Assembly: GCF_030551255.1 (NCBI RefSeq)
Contig: NZ_CP130630.1
Location: 5,127,501 to 5,191,500, forward strand
Length of the DNA stretch: 64,000 bases
Direction of reading: 5' to 3'
Source of the DNA: Streptomyces sp. NL15-2K
GTDB taxonomy: Bacteria; Actinomycetota; Actinomycetes; Streptomycetales; Streptomycetaceae
This document shows positions 55,134 through 64,000 of this stretch, piece by piece (positions within the stretch are counted from its first letter, which is position 1; each line of letters starts with the position of its first letter). The notes under the pieces are model-generated. The model made no database searches. It was not told where the DNA came from and saw nothing but the letters and a program-made list of their open reading frames with translations. Made by a program: the position numbers and the translations under genes.

Positions 55134-56485
55134 ACCACCTCACTACGGCAGTTCGAGCGGGGGACGCCGACGAGGTGCGGGCGCTGTTGGACAGGGGCGC
55201 GGATCCCGACGCCCGGGACGCGGGCGGGCTGCCGGTGCTGTGCGTGGCCGTCGCGGGGTACGACGCGCCGGTCGCCGAAGCGTTGGTGGAGGGTGGAGCG
55301 GACCCTGACCGGGTGTTGCCCGACGGGACCACGCCGCTGTGGCGTGCCGTCGACGGTGGTTCCCCGGCGGTCTTCTCGGCGGTGCTGGGCGACGAGCCGC
55401 GGCTGCGGCTTGCGGAGGACGCCCGTGAACGGCTTCTCGGCCTGGCGCGGAAGTGGTACGAGACCGGCGCGGTCGAGGAGTTGCGGCGTAGGACGGGGGC
55501 GTCGGGTCCCGCCGCGACGCTTCGGGTCATGGACGACGAGTACGACCACGTCGATCAGGTTTCCCTCGGCGGACTCGTCGTACGAGCCGGGCACGGCGCC
55601 ATCCTGACCTCGCTCGAGTGGGCCTTCCGCATTCTGCCGCCCGTCGACGAACTGGTCGGCCGCGCTGTCGAGCAGTCGGACGAGAACCATGTGAACTGGT
55701 CGACGGCCTGCTGGATCCTCACCCAGCGTCGCAGCTATGAGACCTGGTCGGCCGTGGTGGCCCACCGCCACACCCCTGACCCGGCGCACCGCCGGTTCGT
55801 GCTGGATTATCTGCGGAGCAAGTCGATAGTTCGTTTCAGCTCCCATGACTCCTACTACGAGAAGAAGGAAACCGAACTCCTCGCCGCCTGGGCGGCCGAA
55901 GAACCGGACAGCGAGCTGCTCGCGAAGGTGCTCGATCTGTTCATCGGCGGCGAGCATCCCGACCAGGAGGCCATCGGGCTCCGTTACGTCGGCCATCCCG
56001 ACCCCCGCGTGCGCCGCGAAGTTCCCTACGCCCTCTCCACGTACGCCACGTATGGCACGTACGCCCCTCTCAGCCCCGCGGCCAGGGCCGCGTTGCTCAC
56101 TCTCACCCGGGACCCGGACGCCGACGTGCGGATCGCGGCGTGCCGGGAGGGCTTGCGGGACGACGAGCTCCTACCGGAGATCATCCGGGTGCTGCTTCTC
56201 ATGGTCGAGGACCCGGATGCCGGTACGCGGGGTGCGGCCGCGTCGGTGCTGGCCGCGTCCAGGGCCCGAACGCCCGCCGTCGCCGACGCCTTGGCGGCGT
56301 TGATCGACGATGACGAGCAACTCGTACGTCTGGACGCCGCCTACGGTCTCGCCCGGCGCGACGATCCGCGTACCGAGGAGGCGATCGAGCGCGTGGGGAC
56401 TCTCGGTGCCGGTTTCGAGCACGATCACCGGCCTCACGAGTTCTGGCGGTGGAGGGAGCGGAGGGACAACGCGACTGCCGACTGA
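55088..56485 (+). CDS. ankyrin/HEAT-repeat protein
   Basis: Protein of 465 residues. The N-terminal half begins with ankyrin repeats (LTTAVRAGDADEVRALLDRGADPDARD and LPVLCVAVAGYDAPVAEALVEGGADPD). The C-terminal half (~300-460) holds HEAT-like repeats (RAALLTLTRDPDADVRIAACREGLRDD and similar). No enzymatic domain, so a protein-binding role. The only plausible start is the GTG at 55088, with GGAGG five bases upstream, lying in the loop of a dispersed palindrome. The first ~15 residues (VTWGFPSRGWNTSAN) are encoded by the repeat, not by an ankyrin unit. No other start precedes the first ankyrin repeat in frame. Confidence 0.85.
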   Translation: MTWGFPSRGWNTSANHHLTTAVRAGDADEVRALLDRGADPDARDAGGLPVLCVAVAGYDAPVAEALVEGGADPDRVLPDGTTPLWRAVDGGSPAVFSAVLGDEPRLRLAEDARERLLGLARKWYETGAVEELRRRTGASGPAATLRVMDDEYDHVDQVSLGGLVVRAGHGAILTSLEWAFRILPPVDELVGRAVEQSDENHVNWSTACWILTQRRSYETWSAVVAHRHTPDPAHRRFVLDYLRSKSIVRFSSHDSYYEKKETELLAAWAAEEPDSELLAKVLDLFIGGEHPDQEAIGLRYVGHPDPRVRREVPYALSTYATYGTYAPLSPAARAALLTLTRDPDADVRIAACREGLRDDELLPEIIRVLLLMVEDPDAGTRGAAASVLAASRARTPAVADALAALIDDDEQLVRLDAAYGLARRDDPRTEEAIERVGTLGAGFEHDHRPHEFWRWRERRDNATAD

Positions 56486-56513
56486 GAACCGGTCAGGACT
56501 GGCGCGGATACAT

Positions 56514-57110
56514 TCAAGCCGGATAGGGAGCGGCCTCGCGCGCCGACCGGAGCGCGCCCGCCCACCAGGCCAACTGGTCGAGCAGCGTCTTGGCGTAGCC
56601 GGGGGCCTCAGGGTCGAGGGGGCGGCCGTCCTGCCACGCCGTGAAGTAGTTCGGGAAGGCGAGACCGTCGCGGATCGTCACCGCGTGCAGCTCGGTCAGC
56701 ACGTTCTCCAGGTGCAGCACCGCGTGCCGGCCTCCTGCCGCACCGCCGTAGCTGACGAAGGCGACCGGCTTGGCCGTCCACTGGGTGAAGTGCCAGTCGA
56801 TGGCCGCCTTCAACGACGCGGGATAGCTGTGGTTGTACTCCGGCGTGACCACGATGAACGCGTCGGCGCCCTCCAGAGCCGACGTCAGGGCCGCCATCCC
56901 GGCCGGACGGGGGTAGTCGTCGCCGGCGAACTTCGGCGACGCGGCGGGCAGCTCCAGCGGGATGTCGATCTCGGCCAGATCGACGACGTCCACCTCGAAG
57001 CCGCCGTGCGTGCCTGCCTGTTCGGCGACCCATGAGGCCACGACCGGGCCGAACCGTCCTTCCCTGACGCTTCCGACGATGATCACCAGCTTGTGCTCGT
57101 TCTTCTCCAT
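56514..57110 (-). CDS. NADPH-dependent FMN reductase
   Basis: Flavodoxin-fold reductase of 198 residues: IIVGSVREGRFGPVVASWV for the FMN phosphate loop and VVTPEYNHSYPASLKAAIDW for the ring-binding loop. It probably reduces FMN or quinones for partner enzymes or stress defence. The ATG at 57110 is chosen; a GTG two codons upstream is also possible. Divergent from an XRE regulator, which is the likely controller. Confidence 0.93.
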   Translation of the reverse strand: MEKNEHKLVIIVGSVREGRFGPVVASWVAEQAGTHGGFEVDVVDLAEIDIPLELPAASPKFAGDDYPRPAGMAALTSALEGADAFIVVTPEYNHSYPASLKAAIDWHFTQWTAKPVAFVSYGGAAGGRHAVLHLENVLTELHAVTIRDGLAFPNYFTAWQDGRPLDPEAPGYAKTLLDQLAWWAGALRSAREAAPYPA

Positions 57111-57211
57111 GCCCACCACGATCGGGCCGTTCCGTGGCTCCAACCAGACCGTGCTCAGGCTGGCCCCCGCAGGGCCAGTCTGAGCAGTGCCGCGGTCACC
57201 GGGTGCCGCCG

Positions 57212-57223
57212 TATGCTCACGGC
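57212..57223 (+). promoter_or_regulatory. -10 element of XRE/MmyB regulator, leaderless
   Basis: TATGCT (57212-57217) six bases before the ATG at 57224, with no ribosome site. Confidence 0.6.
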
Positions 57224-58063
57224 ATGGGAACGCCGTTAGGGGATTTCGTCCGGGCCAAGCGCGACAGCATCCAGCCGGAATCGCTGGGACTGCCGGTTCA
57301 CGGCCGCCGCCGCTCACCGGGCCTACGACGCTCGGACCTCGCCGCGCGGGCCGGCATCAGCGTCGAGTACCTGACCCGTATCGAACAGGGCCGTGACCGC
57401 AATCCCTCGATAGCGGTGGTGAACGCGCTCGCCGATGCGCTCAGCCTCGACCCGGCGGAACGCGACCATCTGCGCTACCTCTCGAAGATCACTGGCGGCG
57501 AGTGTTCCGCTCACGCCGCCCGGCCCGCACCACCGCGCCGCGACGTCCGTCCGTCGGTCCTGGAGACACTCCGCCTCCTTGAACCGGGGATCGCCGTCGT
57601 GACGAACCGGCTGGGCGACGTCCTCGCCCACACCAGCGGCTACGAGTCGGTGACCAGCGGAACCGGGCTGCTCGACTCCGACGCCCCCAACCTCACCCGA
57701 TACGTCTTCACCGACGCCCGCGCCCGGACGTTCTTCGCCGACTGGGACGACATCGCGGACGAGCAGGCCTTCGACCTGTGGCTCGGACCCTCCGTGGAGA
57801 ACCATGAGTGGTTCACCGCGGAACTCGCCCCCGTCGCCGGCCCCGACTTCACGCGCCGCATGAACCGGCACGTGGTTCCGCGACGGGGAACCCTCCGCCT
57901 CAACCACCCCTCCGGCTGCGAACTCCGGCTGCTCCGCGAGACGCTCGACCTCTCCTCGGACGCCCAGCAACTGGTCGTCTTCCTCCCCGCGGACGAGAAG
58001 ACGGCTGAGGCCGTCGACCAACTCCGCCACCGGCCCCACGGCAGGCTCCGGGCCATCTCGTAA
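57224..58063 (+). CDS. XRE regulator with MmyB-like ligand domain
   Basis: Regulator of 279 residues. The helix-turn-helix spans ~10-85 (RRSDLAARAGISVEYLTRIEQGRDRNPS). The C-terminal ~170 residues match the MmyB-like domain, seen as LLEPGIAVVTNRLGDVLAHTSGYESV and DFTRRMNRHVVPRRGTLRLNHP. This family is fatty-acid or similar ligand-binding and usually regulates a divergent reductase or dehydrogenase. The neighbouring FMN reductase is the probable target. Leaderless start. Confidence 0.92.
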   Translation: MGTPLGDFVRAKRDSIQPESLGLPVHGRRRSPGLRRSDLAARAGISVEYLTRIEQGRDRNPSIAVVNALADALSLDPAERDHLRYLSKITGGECSAHAARPAPPRRDVRPSVLETLRLLEPGIAVVTNRLGDVLAHTSGYESVTSGTGLLDSDAPNLTRYVFTDARARTFFADWDDIADEQAFDLWLGPSVENHEWFTAELAPVAGPDFTRRMNRHVVPRRGTLRLNHPSGCELRLLRETLDLSSDAQQLVVFLPADEKTAEAVDQLRHRPHGRLRAIS

Positions 58064-58116
58064 CCCACCCTGACCGCGGAGTGCTCCCCGCTCCGCCGCC
58101 GGGCTCGCGGTCGCTG

Positions 58117-58917
58117 TCAGGCCTCGTCGTACTCGTCGGGCAGGCGCAGCGCGGGGCCGCCGACTTGCAGGCCGAGCGGCACCGCACGCCCCTTCGGTTC
58201 CTCCCACGCCTCCTGGCGGCCGAGTGCGGTGAGGTCGAGGTACGGGATGCCGTAGTGGAACTGTTCGATGCCACGACCGAACGTGGAGTAGGTGTGGAAC
58301 ACCTCGTCCCCGACGCGCAGGAAGGCGCTGAGGCCCGGCCAGTCGCCGCGCATGCTCTCCGACCACGGCATTCCGGCCTCGGCGAGCTCGGCCTCGTCAC
58401 GGTGGAAGACCTGCACCGGCGCGACCCGCTCGTCGACGGTGGCGTGGAAGTCGTAGTTGAAGTCGCTGCCGGCCGAGGAGTACCAGGGGAAGGTCCAGCC
58501 CATGCGCTCGCGGTAGGCGGCGAGCTTCGCGTACGGCGCCCGGCTCACCGCCACCAGCGTGGTGTTGCGGACATGCAGCTGCCGTAGTCCGCCGATCCCG
58601 TCGGCCGCGGAGGAGCAGCTGGGGCAGCCGGTGTCGCGGGGGTGCTCGATGCCGTCGGCGTCGATGTCGTAGGTCCACATGAAGTGGTGCATGACCAGCT
58701 GGGGGCGCCCCTCGAACAGGTCGAGCAGGCTCACCGTCCCGTCCGGGCCCTCGAAGGTGTACGGCTTGTCGACGCGGACCATCGGCAGCCGCCGCCGGTC
58801 GGCATTGACCCGGTCGTGCGCCCGGGTGAGCTCCTTCTCCTTGGCCAGCAGTTCCTTGCGGGCGGCGAGCCACTCCTCGGGTGACACCACCTCGGGCAGA
58901 TTCGCCGTCGTCGTCAT
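58117..58917 (-). CDS. DUF899 family protein (thioredoxin-like)
   Basis: Protein of 266 residues with the DUF899 thioredoxin-like fold. The GCPSCSSAADGIG motif gives a CxxC pair, followed by VAVSRAPYAKLAAYRERMGWTFPWYSS. Start MTTTANLPEVVSPEEWLAARKELL. The function of these proteins is not known; a redox or chaperone-like role is suspected. ATG at 58917; GGGAGGAC lies 11 bases upstream. Divergent from the DUF2975/XRE pair. Confidence 0.92.
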   Translation of the reverse strand: MTTTANLPEVVSPEEWLAARKELLAKEKELTRAHDRVNADRRRLPMVRVDKPYTFEGPDGTVSLLDLFEGRPQLVMHHFMWTYDIDADGIEHPRDTGCPSCSSAADGIGGLRQLHVRNTTLVAVSRAPYAKLAAYRERMGWTFPWYSSAGSDFNYDFHATVDERVAPVQVFHRDEAELAEAGMPWSESMRGDWPGLSAFLRVGDEVFHTYSTFGRGIEQFHYGIPYLDLTALGRQEAWEEPKGRAVPLGLQVGGPALRLPDEYDEA

Positions 58918-58986
58918 GACGTCATCACGTCCTCCCGGCTGAGAAGCGGTCCATATCTCCAGCTTGCCTCCTTGCCCCCTTGCCCG

Positions 58987-59007
58987 ATCTATCGATTGTC
59001 GATAGAT
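58987..59007. promoter_or_regulatory. operator palindrome for the DUF2975/XRE pair
   Basis: ATCTATCGA (58987-58995) and TCGATAGAT (58999-59007) are perfect 9-bp arms with a three-base centre, AT-rich and ~30 bases before the start. The XRE protein of the operon probably binds it. Confidence 0.6.
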
Positions 59008-59037
59008 TCTCATCGCAAGTCGATCGAGGGAGAGGCG

Positions 59038-59535
59038 ATGGGAAAGCTGACAGTGCTCGCGCTGCGCGCCGTGCTCGTGGTGCTGCTCGCCGGCTCGGTG
59101 GTCGTGCAGGCGGTGATGGTTCCGCTGCTGGTCGGCGACGTGAACGGATTCGTCTCGGACCTCGCGTACCCGCCCGCCGCGTTCCTCGTGACCGTCGTCC
59201 TGGGCATCGTGGCGGCCCAGGTCGTTCTGGTCTGCGTGTGGCGGCTGGTGACGATGGTGCGCCAGGGAACCGTGTTCTCCCTCGCCGCCTTCCGTTACGT
59301 GCACATCGTGATCGGCGCGTTCGTCGCGGCCGCCCTCCTGATGTTCACGCTCGGGGTCCTCATGGCGCCGGGCGAGGCCGTCGCGCCGGGCGTCGTCCTG
59401 CTGGTGGGCGGGGCTGTCGTGGCCATCCTGGGGGTCGCGCTCATCGTGCTCGTGCTGCGGATGCTGCTCGCCCAGGCCGTCGCCCGCGACGTGGAGGCGA
59501 CGCAGATGCAGGCCGAGCTGGCAGAGGTGATCTGA
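59038..59535 (+). CDS. DUF2975 membrane protein
   Basis: Small membrane protein of 165 residues with four hydrophobic helices (LTVLALRAVLVVLLAGSVVVQ, FLVTVVLGIVAAQVVLVCVW, YVHIVIGAFVAAALLMFTLG, and VVLLVGGAVVAILGVALIVL). The family is regularly encoded with a small XRE regulator (YozG type), as here. ATG follows GAGGGAGAGG. The overlap with the XRE gene is TGATG. Function unknown; a sensor or signal protein is suggested by the pairing. Confidence 0.92.
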   Translation: MGKLTVLALRAVLVVLLAGSVVVQAVMVPLLVGDVNGFVSDLAYPPAAFLVTVVLGIVAAQVVLVCVWRLVTMVRQGTVFSLAAFRYVHIVIGAFVAAALLMFTLGVLMAPGEAVAPGVVLLVGGAVVAILGVALIVLVLRMLLAQAVARDVEATQMQAELAEVI

Positions 59536-59777
59536 TGCCGATCGCCGTCGACATCGACGTGATGCTGGCCAAGCGGAAGATGTCCGTGGGCGAACTCGCG
59601 GACCGCGTCGGGATCACGCCCGCGAATCTGGCGGTGCTCAAGAACGGCCGCGCCAAGGCGGTGCGCTTCACCACGCTCGCCGCGCTCTGCGAGGTACTCG
59701 AATGCCAGCCGGGAGACCTGCTGCGCTGGGAGGCGGAGGAGGTCGCGTCCGGCCAGAGGTCGGTGGCACAGCGATGA
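59535..59777 (+). CDS. small XRE regulator (YozG-like)
   Basis: Cro/C1-type helix-turn-helix protein of 80 residues: LAKRKMSVGELADRVGITPANLAVLKNG and FTTLAALCEVLECQPGDLLRWE. Its start overlaps the DUF2975 stop, so the two are translated together. Likely autoregulates through the palindrome at 58987-59007. Confidence 0.93.
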   Translation: MPIAVDIDVMLAKRKMSVGELADRVGITPANLAVLKNGRAKAVRFTTLAALCEVLECQPGDLLRWEAEEVASGQRSVAQR

Positions 59778-59847
59778 GTTCCGGAGACGGTGACCACGGG
59801 AGCGCCCGGAGAACACCAGGCGCCCCCGCCTCATCCCGCCGTCGCCC

Positions 59848-61549
<1,702 letters not shown>

Positions 61550-61564
<15 letters not shown>

Positions 61565-62371
61565 CTGGAACCTCCGCACCGCCAGCGGCAGGAAGATCAC
61601 CGTCAGCACCACCGGCCACACCCCCGCCATCAGCAGCGCGTGCTCCTCGACCCAGGAGTCACCGCCCCCGACCGGCGTCCCGAACAGCTCACGGGCGGCC
61701 GCCGCCGTGGAGGAGATCGGGTTCCAAGCGGCCACCCAGCCCAGCCAATCGGGCATGAGCTGCGGCGCGACGAAGATGCTGGAGATCATCGTGAGCGGGA
61801 AGGCGACCGCGAACAGGCCGCCCGCCGCCTCCGGGTTGGGCACGAGCAGCCCGAGCCACACCCCGATCCAGATCAGCGCGAACCGCAGCCACAGCAGCAG
61901 CCCGAACGCGGCCAGGAAGCCCCAGCCCCCGTCCGGCCGCCAGCCCATGGCCAGCGCCGTGAGCATCATGATCGCCAACTCCGCGCAGGCGACGATCAGA
62001 TCGGTCACCCCGCGTCCGGCAACCACGGCGGAGGACGCCATGGGCATGGAGCGGAAGCGGTCGATGACGCCCTTGGTGGAGTCGTAGACGACGACGGTGG
62101 CGGTGTTGATGAAGCCGAACGCCATCGTCATCACGAACATCCCGGGCATCAGGAAGTCCTTGTAGTCCCCGCCGCCGGGCACCTGCATGGCGCTGCCGAA
62201 GACATAGCCGTAGAGCAGGACGGACAGGATCGGGAAGCCCAGTTGCCAGGCGATGTTGACGGGTTGGCGGCGGTAGTGGGTCAGGCCGCGCCGGACGATG
62301 TTCCAGCAGTCCGCGAGCAGCCAGTACGTAGCCCCACGCGTGCCCGGCGAGCTCAAGTCGACGGCGCTCAT
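61550..62371 (-). CDS. ABC-2 permease (DrrB-like)
   Basis: Membrane protein of 273 residues with six hydrophobic segments, DrrB type: [21 protein letters not shown] and [22 protein letters not shown]. It pairs with the ATPase, overlapping by four bases (ATGA). An exporter for hydrophobic compounds is inferred. Its stop codon lies in an imperfect tandem repeat. Confidence 0.93.
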
Positions 62372-63339
62372 GCGGCGGCCCCCTTCGCTTCCGAAGCCTC
62401 GGTCCGGCGTCCGGTCAGGTGCAGGAACACGTCGTCCAGGCTCGGCCTGCGCAGGCCGATGTCCTCGACCCGGACGCCCTCGTCCTGGAGGGTCCGCGCC
62501 ACCTCGGTCAGCGCGGACACCCGGTCGGTCACCGGGGCGTGCACCCGCAACTCCCCCTCGTTCGCCTCGGGTTCGCCGTCCGAGACCCGGGCGACCACCT
62601 TCACCACGCGCGGGATCTCGGACCGCTCGGCGACCACGACCTCGATACGGTCGCCGCCGATCCGGTTCTTCAGCCCGTCCGGGGTGTCGTCGGCGATGGC
62701 CCGCCCCTGGTCGATGACGGTGATGTGCGAGGCGAGTTTGTCGGCCTCCTCCAGGTACTGCGTGGTCAGCAGCACGGTCGTGCCGCTCGCCACCAACGCC
62801 CGTACGGACTCCCAGACCTCTCCCCGGCTACGGGGGTCGAGGCCCGTCGTCGGCTCGTCGAGGAAGAGGACGGCCGGCGCGAGGATCATCGAGGCGGCGA
62901 GGTCGAGTCGGCGCCGCATGCCGCCGCTGTAGCCGCCGACGCCCTTGTCGGCGGCGTCGGTCAGGTGGAACTGCTCGAGCAGTTCGGTGGCCCGCAGCCT
63001 GGCCCGCTTGCCGCCGAGGTGGAACAGGCGGCCGAACATCTCCAGGTTCTGCCGGCCGGTGAGCACCTCGTCCACGGCCGCGTACTGCCCGGTGAGCCCG
63101 ATCCGGGCGCGCACCTCGCGCGACTGCCGGGCCACGTCCAGCCCAGCCACCGTCGCACGGCCGCCGTCCAGCCGGACGAGCGTGGACAGGATGCGGACGG
63201 CGGTGGTCTTCCCTGCGCCGTTCGGCCCGAGCAGGCCGTGCACGGTGCCCTCACGGACGGCCAGGTCGAAGCCGTCGAGAGCGCGCTTCTCGCCGTAGCG
63301 CTTCTCCAGGGCCTGTGCCTGGACGGCGTACCCCTCCAT
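62368..63339 (-). CDS. ABC exporter ATPase (DrrA-like)
   Basis: ATPase of 323 residues of the daunorubicin-resistance (DrrA) type. Walker [17 protein letters not shown], signature [12 protein letters not shown], Walker [15 protein letters not shown], and a DrrA C-terminal domain ([13 protein letters not shown]). The ATG at 63339 follows GGGAGGGA; the longer frame upstream covers the divergent TetR promoter and is unsupported. Controlled presumably by the divergent TetR. Substrate unknown. Confidence 0.94.
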   Translation of the reverse strand: MEGYAVQAQALEKRYGEKRALDGFDLAVREGTVHGLLGPNGAGKTTAVRILSTLVRLDGGRATVAGLDVARQSREVRARIGLTGQYAAVDEVLTGRQNLEMFGRLFHLGGKRARLRATELLEQFHLTDAADKGVGGYSGGMRRRLDLAASMILAPAVLFLDEPTTGLDPRSRGEVWESVRALVASGTTVLLTTQYLEEADKLASHITVIDQGRAIADDTPDGLKNRIGGDRIEVVVAERSEIPRVVKVVARVSDGEPEANEGELRVHAPVTDRVSALTEVARTLQDEGVRVEDIGLRRPSLDDVFLHLTGRRTEASEAKGAAA

Positions 63340-63362
63340 GGATTCCCTCCCTAGGTAACTGA

Positions 63363-63396
63363 GTACACCGTACCCGATTGCGCGTACGCCGTACCC
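63363..63396. promoter_or_regulatory. double operator between drrA-like and tetR genes
   Basis: GTACACCGTACCC (63363-63375) and GTACGCCGTACCC (63384-63396) repeat directly with a 21-bp period. Each has GTAC-N3-GTAC dyad symmetry. Confidence 0.65.
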
Positions 63397-63414
63397 AATT
63401 ATTTTCCGAGGACC

Positions 63415-63427
63415 TAAGCTGAATCGC
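63415..63427 (+). promoter_or_regulatory. -10 element of tetR, leaderless
   Basis: TAAGCT (63415-63420) is seven bases before the ATG at 63428, with no ribosome site. Confidence 0.5.
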
Positions 63428-64000
63428 ATGACGAGCGGCAAGGGCGGCAGCAGCGATACCGGCGGCGGTACGGAAACCAGTGGCAGCGGCGACATCGAGC
63501 GCACCCTCCAGCTGCTGTGGGACACCGGCCGGCGCCCCAGTCGCGGTCCCAAGCCGACCCTGACCCTCGACCAGATCGTGGAAGCGGCCGTCCGGGTCGC
63601 GGACACCGAGGGCCTGGAGGCGGTGTCGATGCGCCGCGTCGCCGCCGAGCTCGGCACCGGCACGATGTCGCTGTACCGCTACGTCCCAGGCAAGGGCGAG
63701 CTGCTCGACCTGATGCTGGACCGCGTCCAGAGGCCCTCCGAGAACCCGGCGGACCTCGGCGACGGAAGCTGGCGCTCCGCCCTGGAGGCCATGGGCCGTT
63801 CGACGCTCGCCCTCTACCGCCGCCACCCCTGGCTGCTCCGGGTCAACCAGTCACGCCCGATCCTCGGCCCGAGCGCGCTCGACAGCATGGAGAAGGTGCT
63901 CTCACGCATCAGGCCGATGGGGCTGACCGACCCCGAGCTGGTCTCGGCGATCATCGCGATCGACGGGTACGTCGTCGGCGCCGCGCGCACCCAGCTGTAC
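63428..64000 (+). CDS. TetR family regulator, partial (3' end outside window)
   Basis: First 191 codons of a TetR repressor. A Gly/Ser/Thr-rich leader of ~20 residues precedes the helix-turn-helix (IVEAAVRVADTEGLEAVSMRRVAAELGTGTMSLYRYVPGKGELL), the kind found in TetR proteins with a C-terminal tetracyclin-repressor-like ligand domain. Divergent from the DrrAB-like exporter, its likely target. The start is supported by the leaderless -10 box. Confidence 0.9.
   Translation, partial: MTSGKGGSSDTGGGTETSGSGDIERTLQLLWDTGRRPSRGPKPTLTLDQIVEAAVRVADTEGLEAVSMRRVAAELGTGTMSLYRYVPGKGELLDLMLDRVQRPSENPADLGDGSWRSALEAMGRSTLALYRRHPWLLRVNQSRPILGPSALDSMEKVLSRIRPMGLTDPELVSAIIAIDGYVVGAARTQLY

Overview
The window looks like Streptomyces chromosome. 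GC is very high, third codon positions are almost all G or C, and GTG starts and 4-base stop/start overlaps are common. Several products are Streptomyces or actinobacterial signatures: an SCO4402-type protein, a DmdR1-type iron repressor, a four-EF-hand protein, RsbW/STAS regulators and a CebR-type cellulase operator. From memory, the order serC ... citrate synthase ... pdxH ... SIS protein ... dmdR1 ... purU resembles the S. coelicolor SCO4366-SCO4411 region read backwards; this was not checked by alignment. I found no rRNA, convincing tRNA, CRISPR array, prophage or antibiotic cluster.

Layout. (1) 1-2.8 kb: an edge-truncated MFS gene, a GlxA-type AraC regulator, and a second MFS gene whose 3' end overlaps the regulator convergently. 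(2) 2.9-12.4 kb: a catabolic region with a Zn alcohol dehydrogenase, an acyl-CoA dehydrogenase (ACAD), an SDR, a cyclase-family enzyme, a large/small ACAD pair and an acyl-CoA ligase. Both divergent promoter regions carry the same 15-bp operator-like palindrome, so these genes are probably one regulon. A MITE-like element sits inside one arm. (3) 12.5-16.1 kb: EF-hand protein, STAS protein, and a sigma factor with a zinc-finger/MDMPI partner. (4) 16.2-26.6 kb: purU, the SCO4402 family protein, a lipoprotein binding protein, a Pro/Gly-rich membrane protein, an XRE-TPR regulator, a Prim-Pol-like protein and an ABC exporter. (5) 26.7-32.5 kb: an alpha/beta hydrolase-fold protein lacking its nucleophile, a structured RNA candidate, dmdR1 with an antiparallel ORF, a SIS protein, a PAS protein, a GNAT protein and a RidA protein. 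(6) 32.6-34 kb: a decayed IscB locus with omega-RNA-like hairpins. (7) 34.2-37.2 kb: GNAT, pdxH and citrate synthase. (8) 37.3-47.5 kb: an eight-gene operon with AtuA, a biotin-dependent carboxylase, an ACAD, a CoA ligase, an enoyl-CoA hydratase and TetR, resembling acyclic-terpene or branched-acid utilisation (Atu/Liu). (9) 47.6-64 kb: a methyltransferase, a broken EamA transporter, FemX-like, FAD/Fe-S oxidase, serC, an ankyrin/HEAT protein, flavin reductase plus regulator, DUF899, a DUF2975/XRE pair, a GH5-CBM2 cellulase, and a DrrAB exporter with TetR.

Several patterns cut across the genes. Many genes have a TANNNT -10 box six or seven bases before the start codon, which suggests leaderless mRNAs. 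Three genes have their last codons and stop codon copied into tandem minisatellites. A palindromic element occurs twice with a compensatory base-pair change, and in one copy it supplies the ribosome site and start codon of the ankyrin/HEAT gene. The most unusual items are the IscB/omega-RNA relic, the shared catabolic operator, the covarying palindromes and the Atu-like operon with its promoter palindrome.
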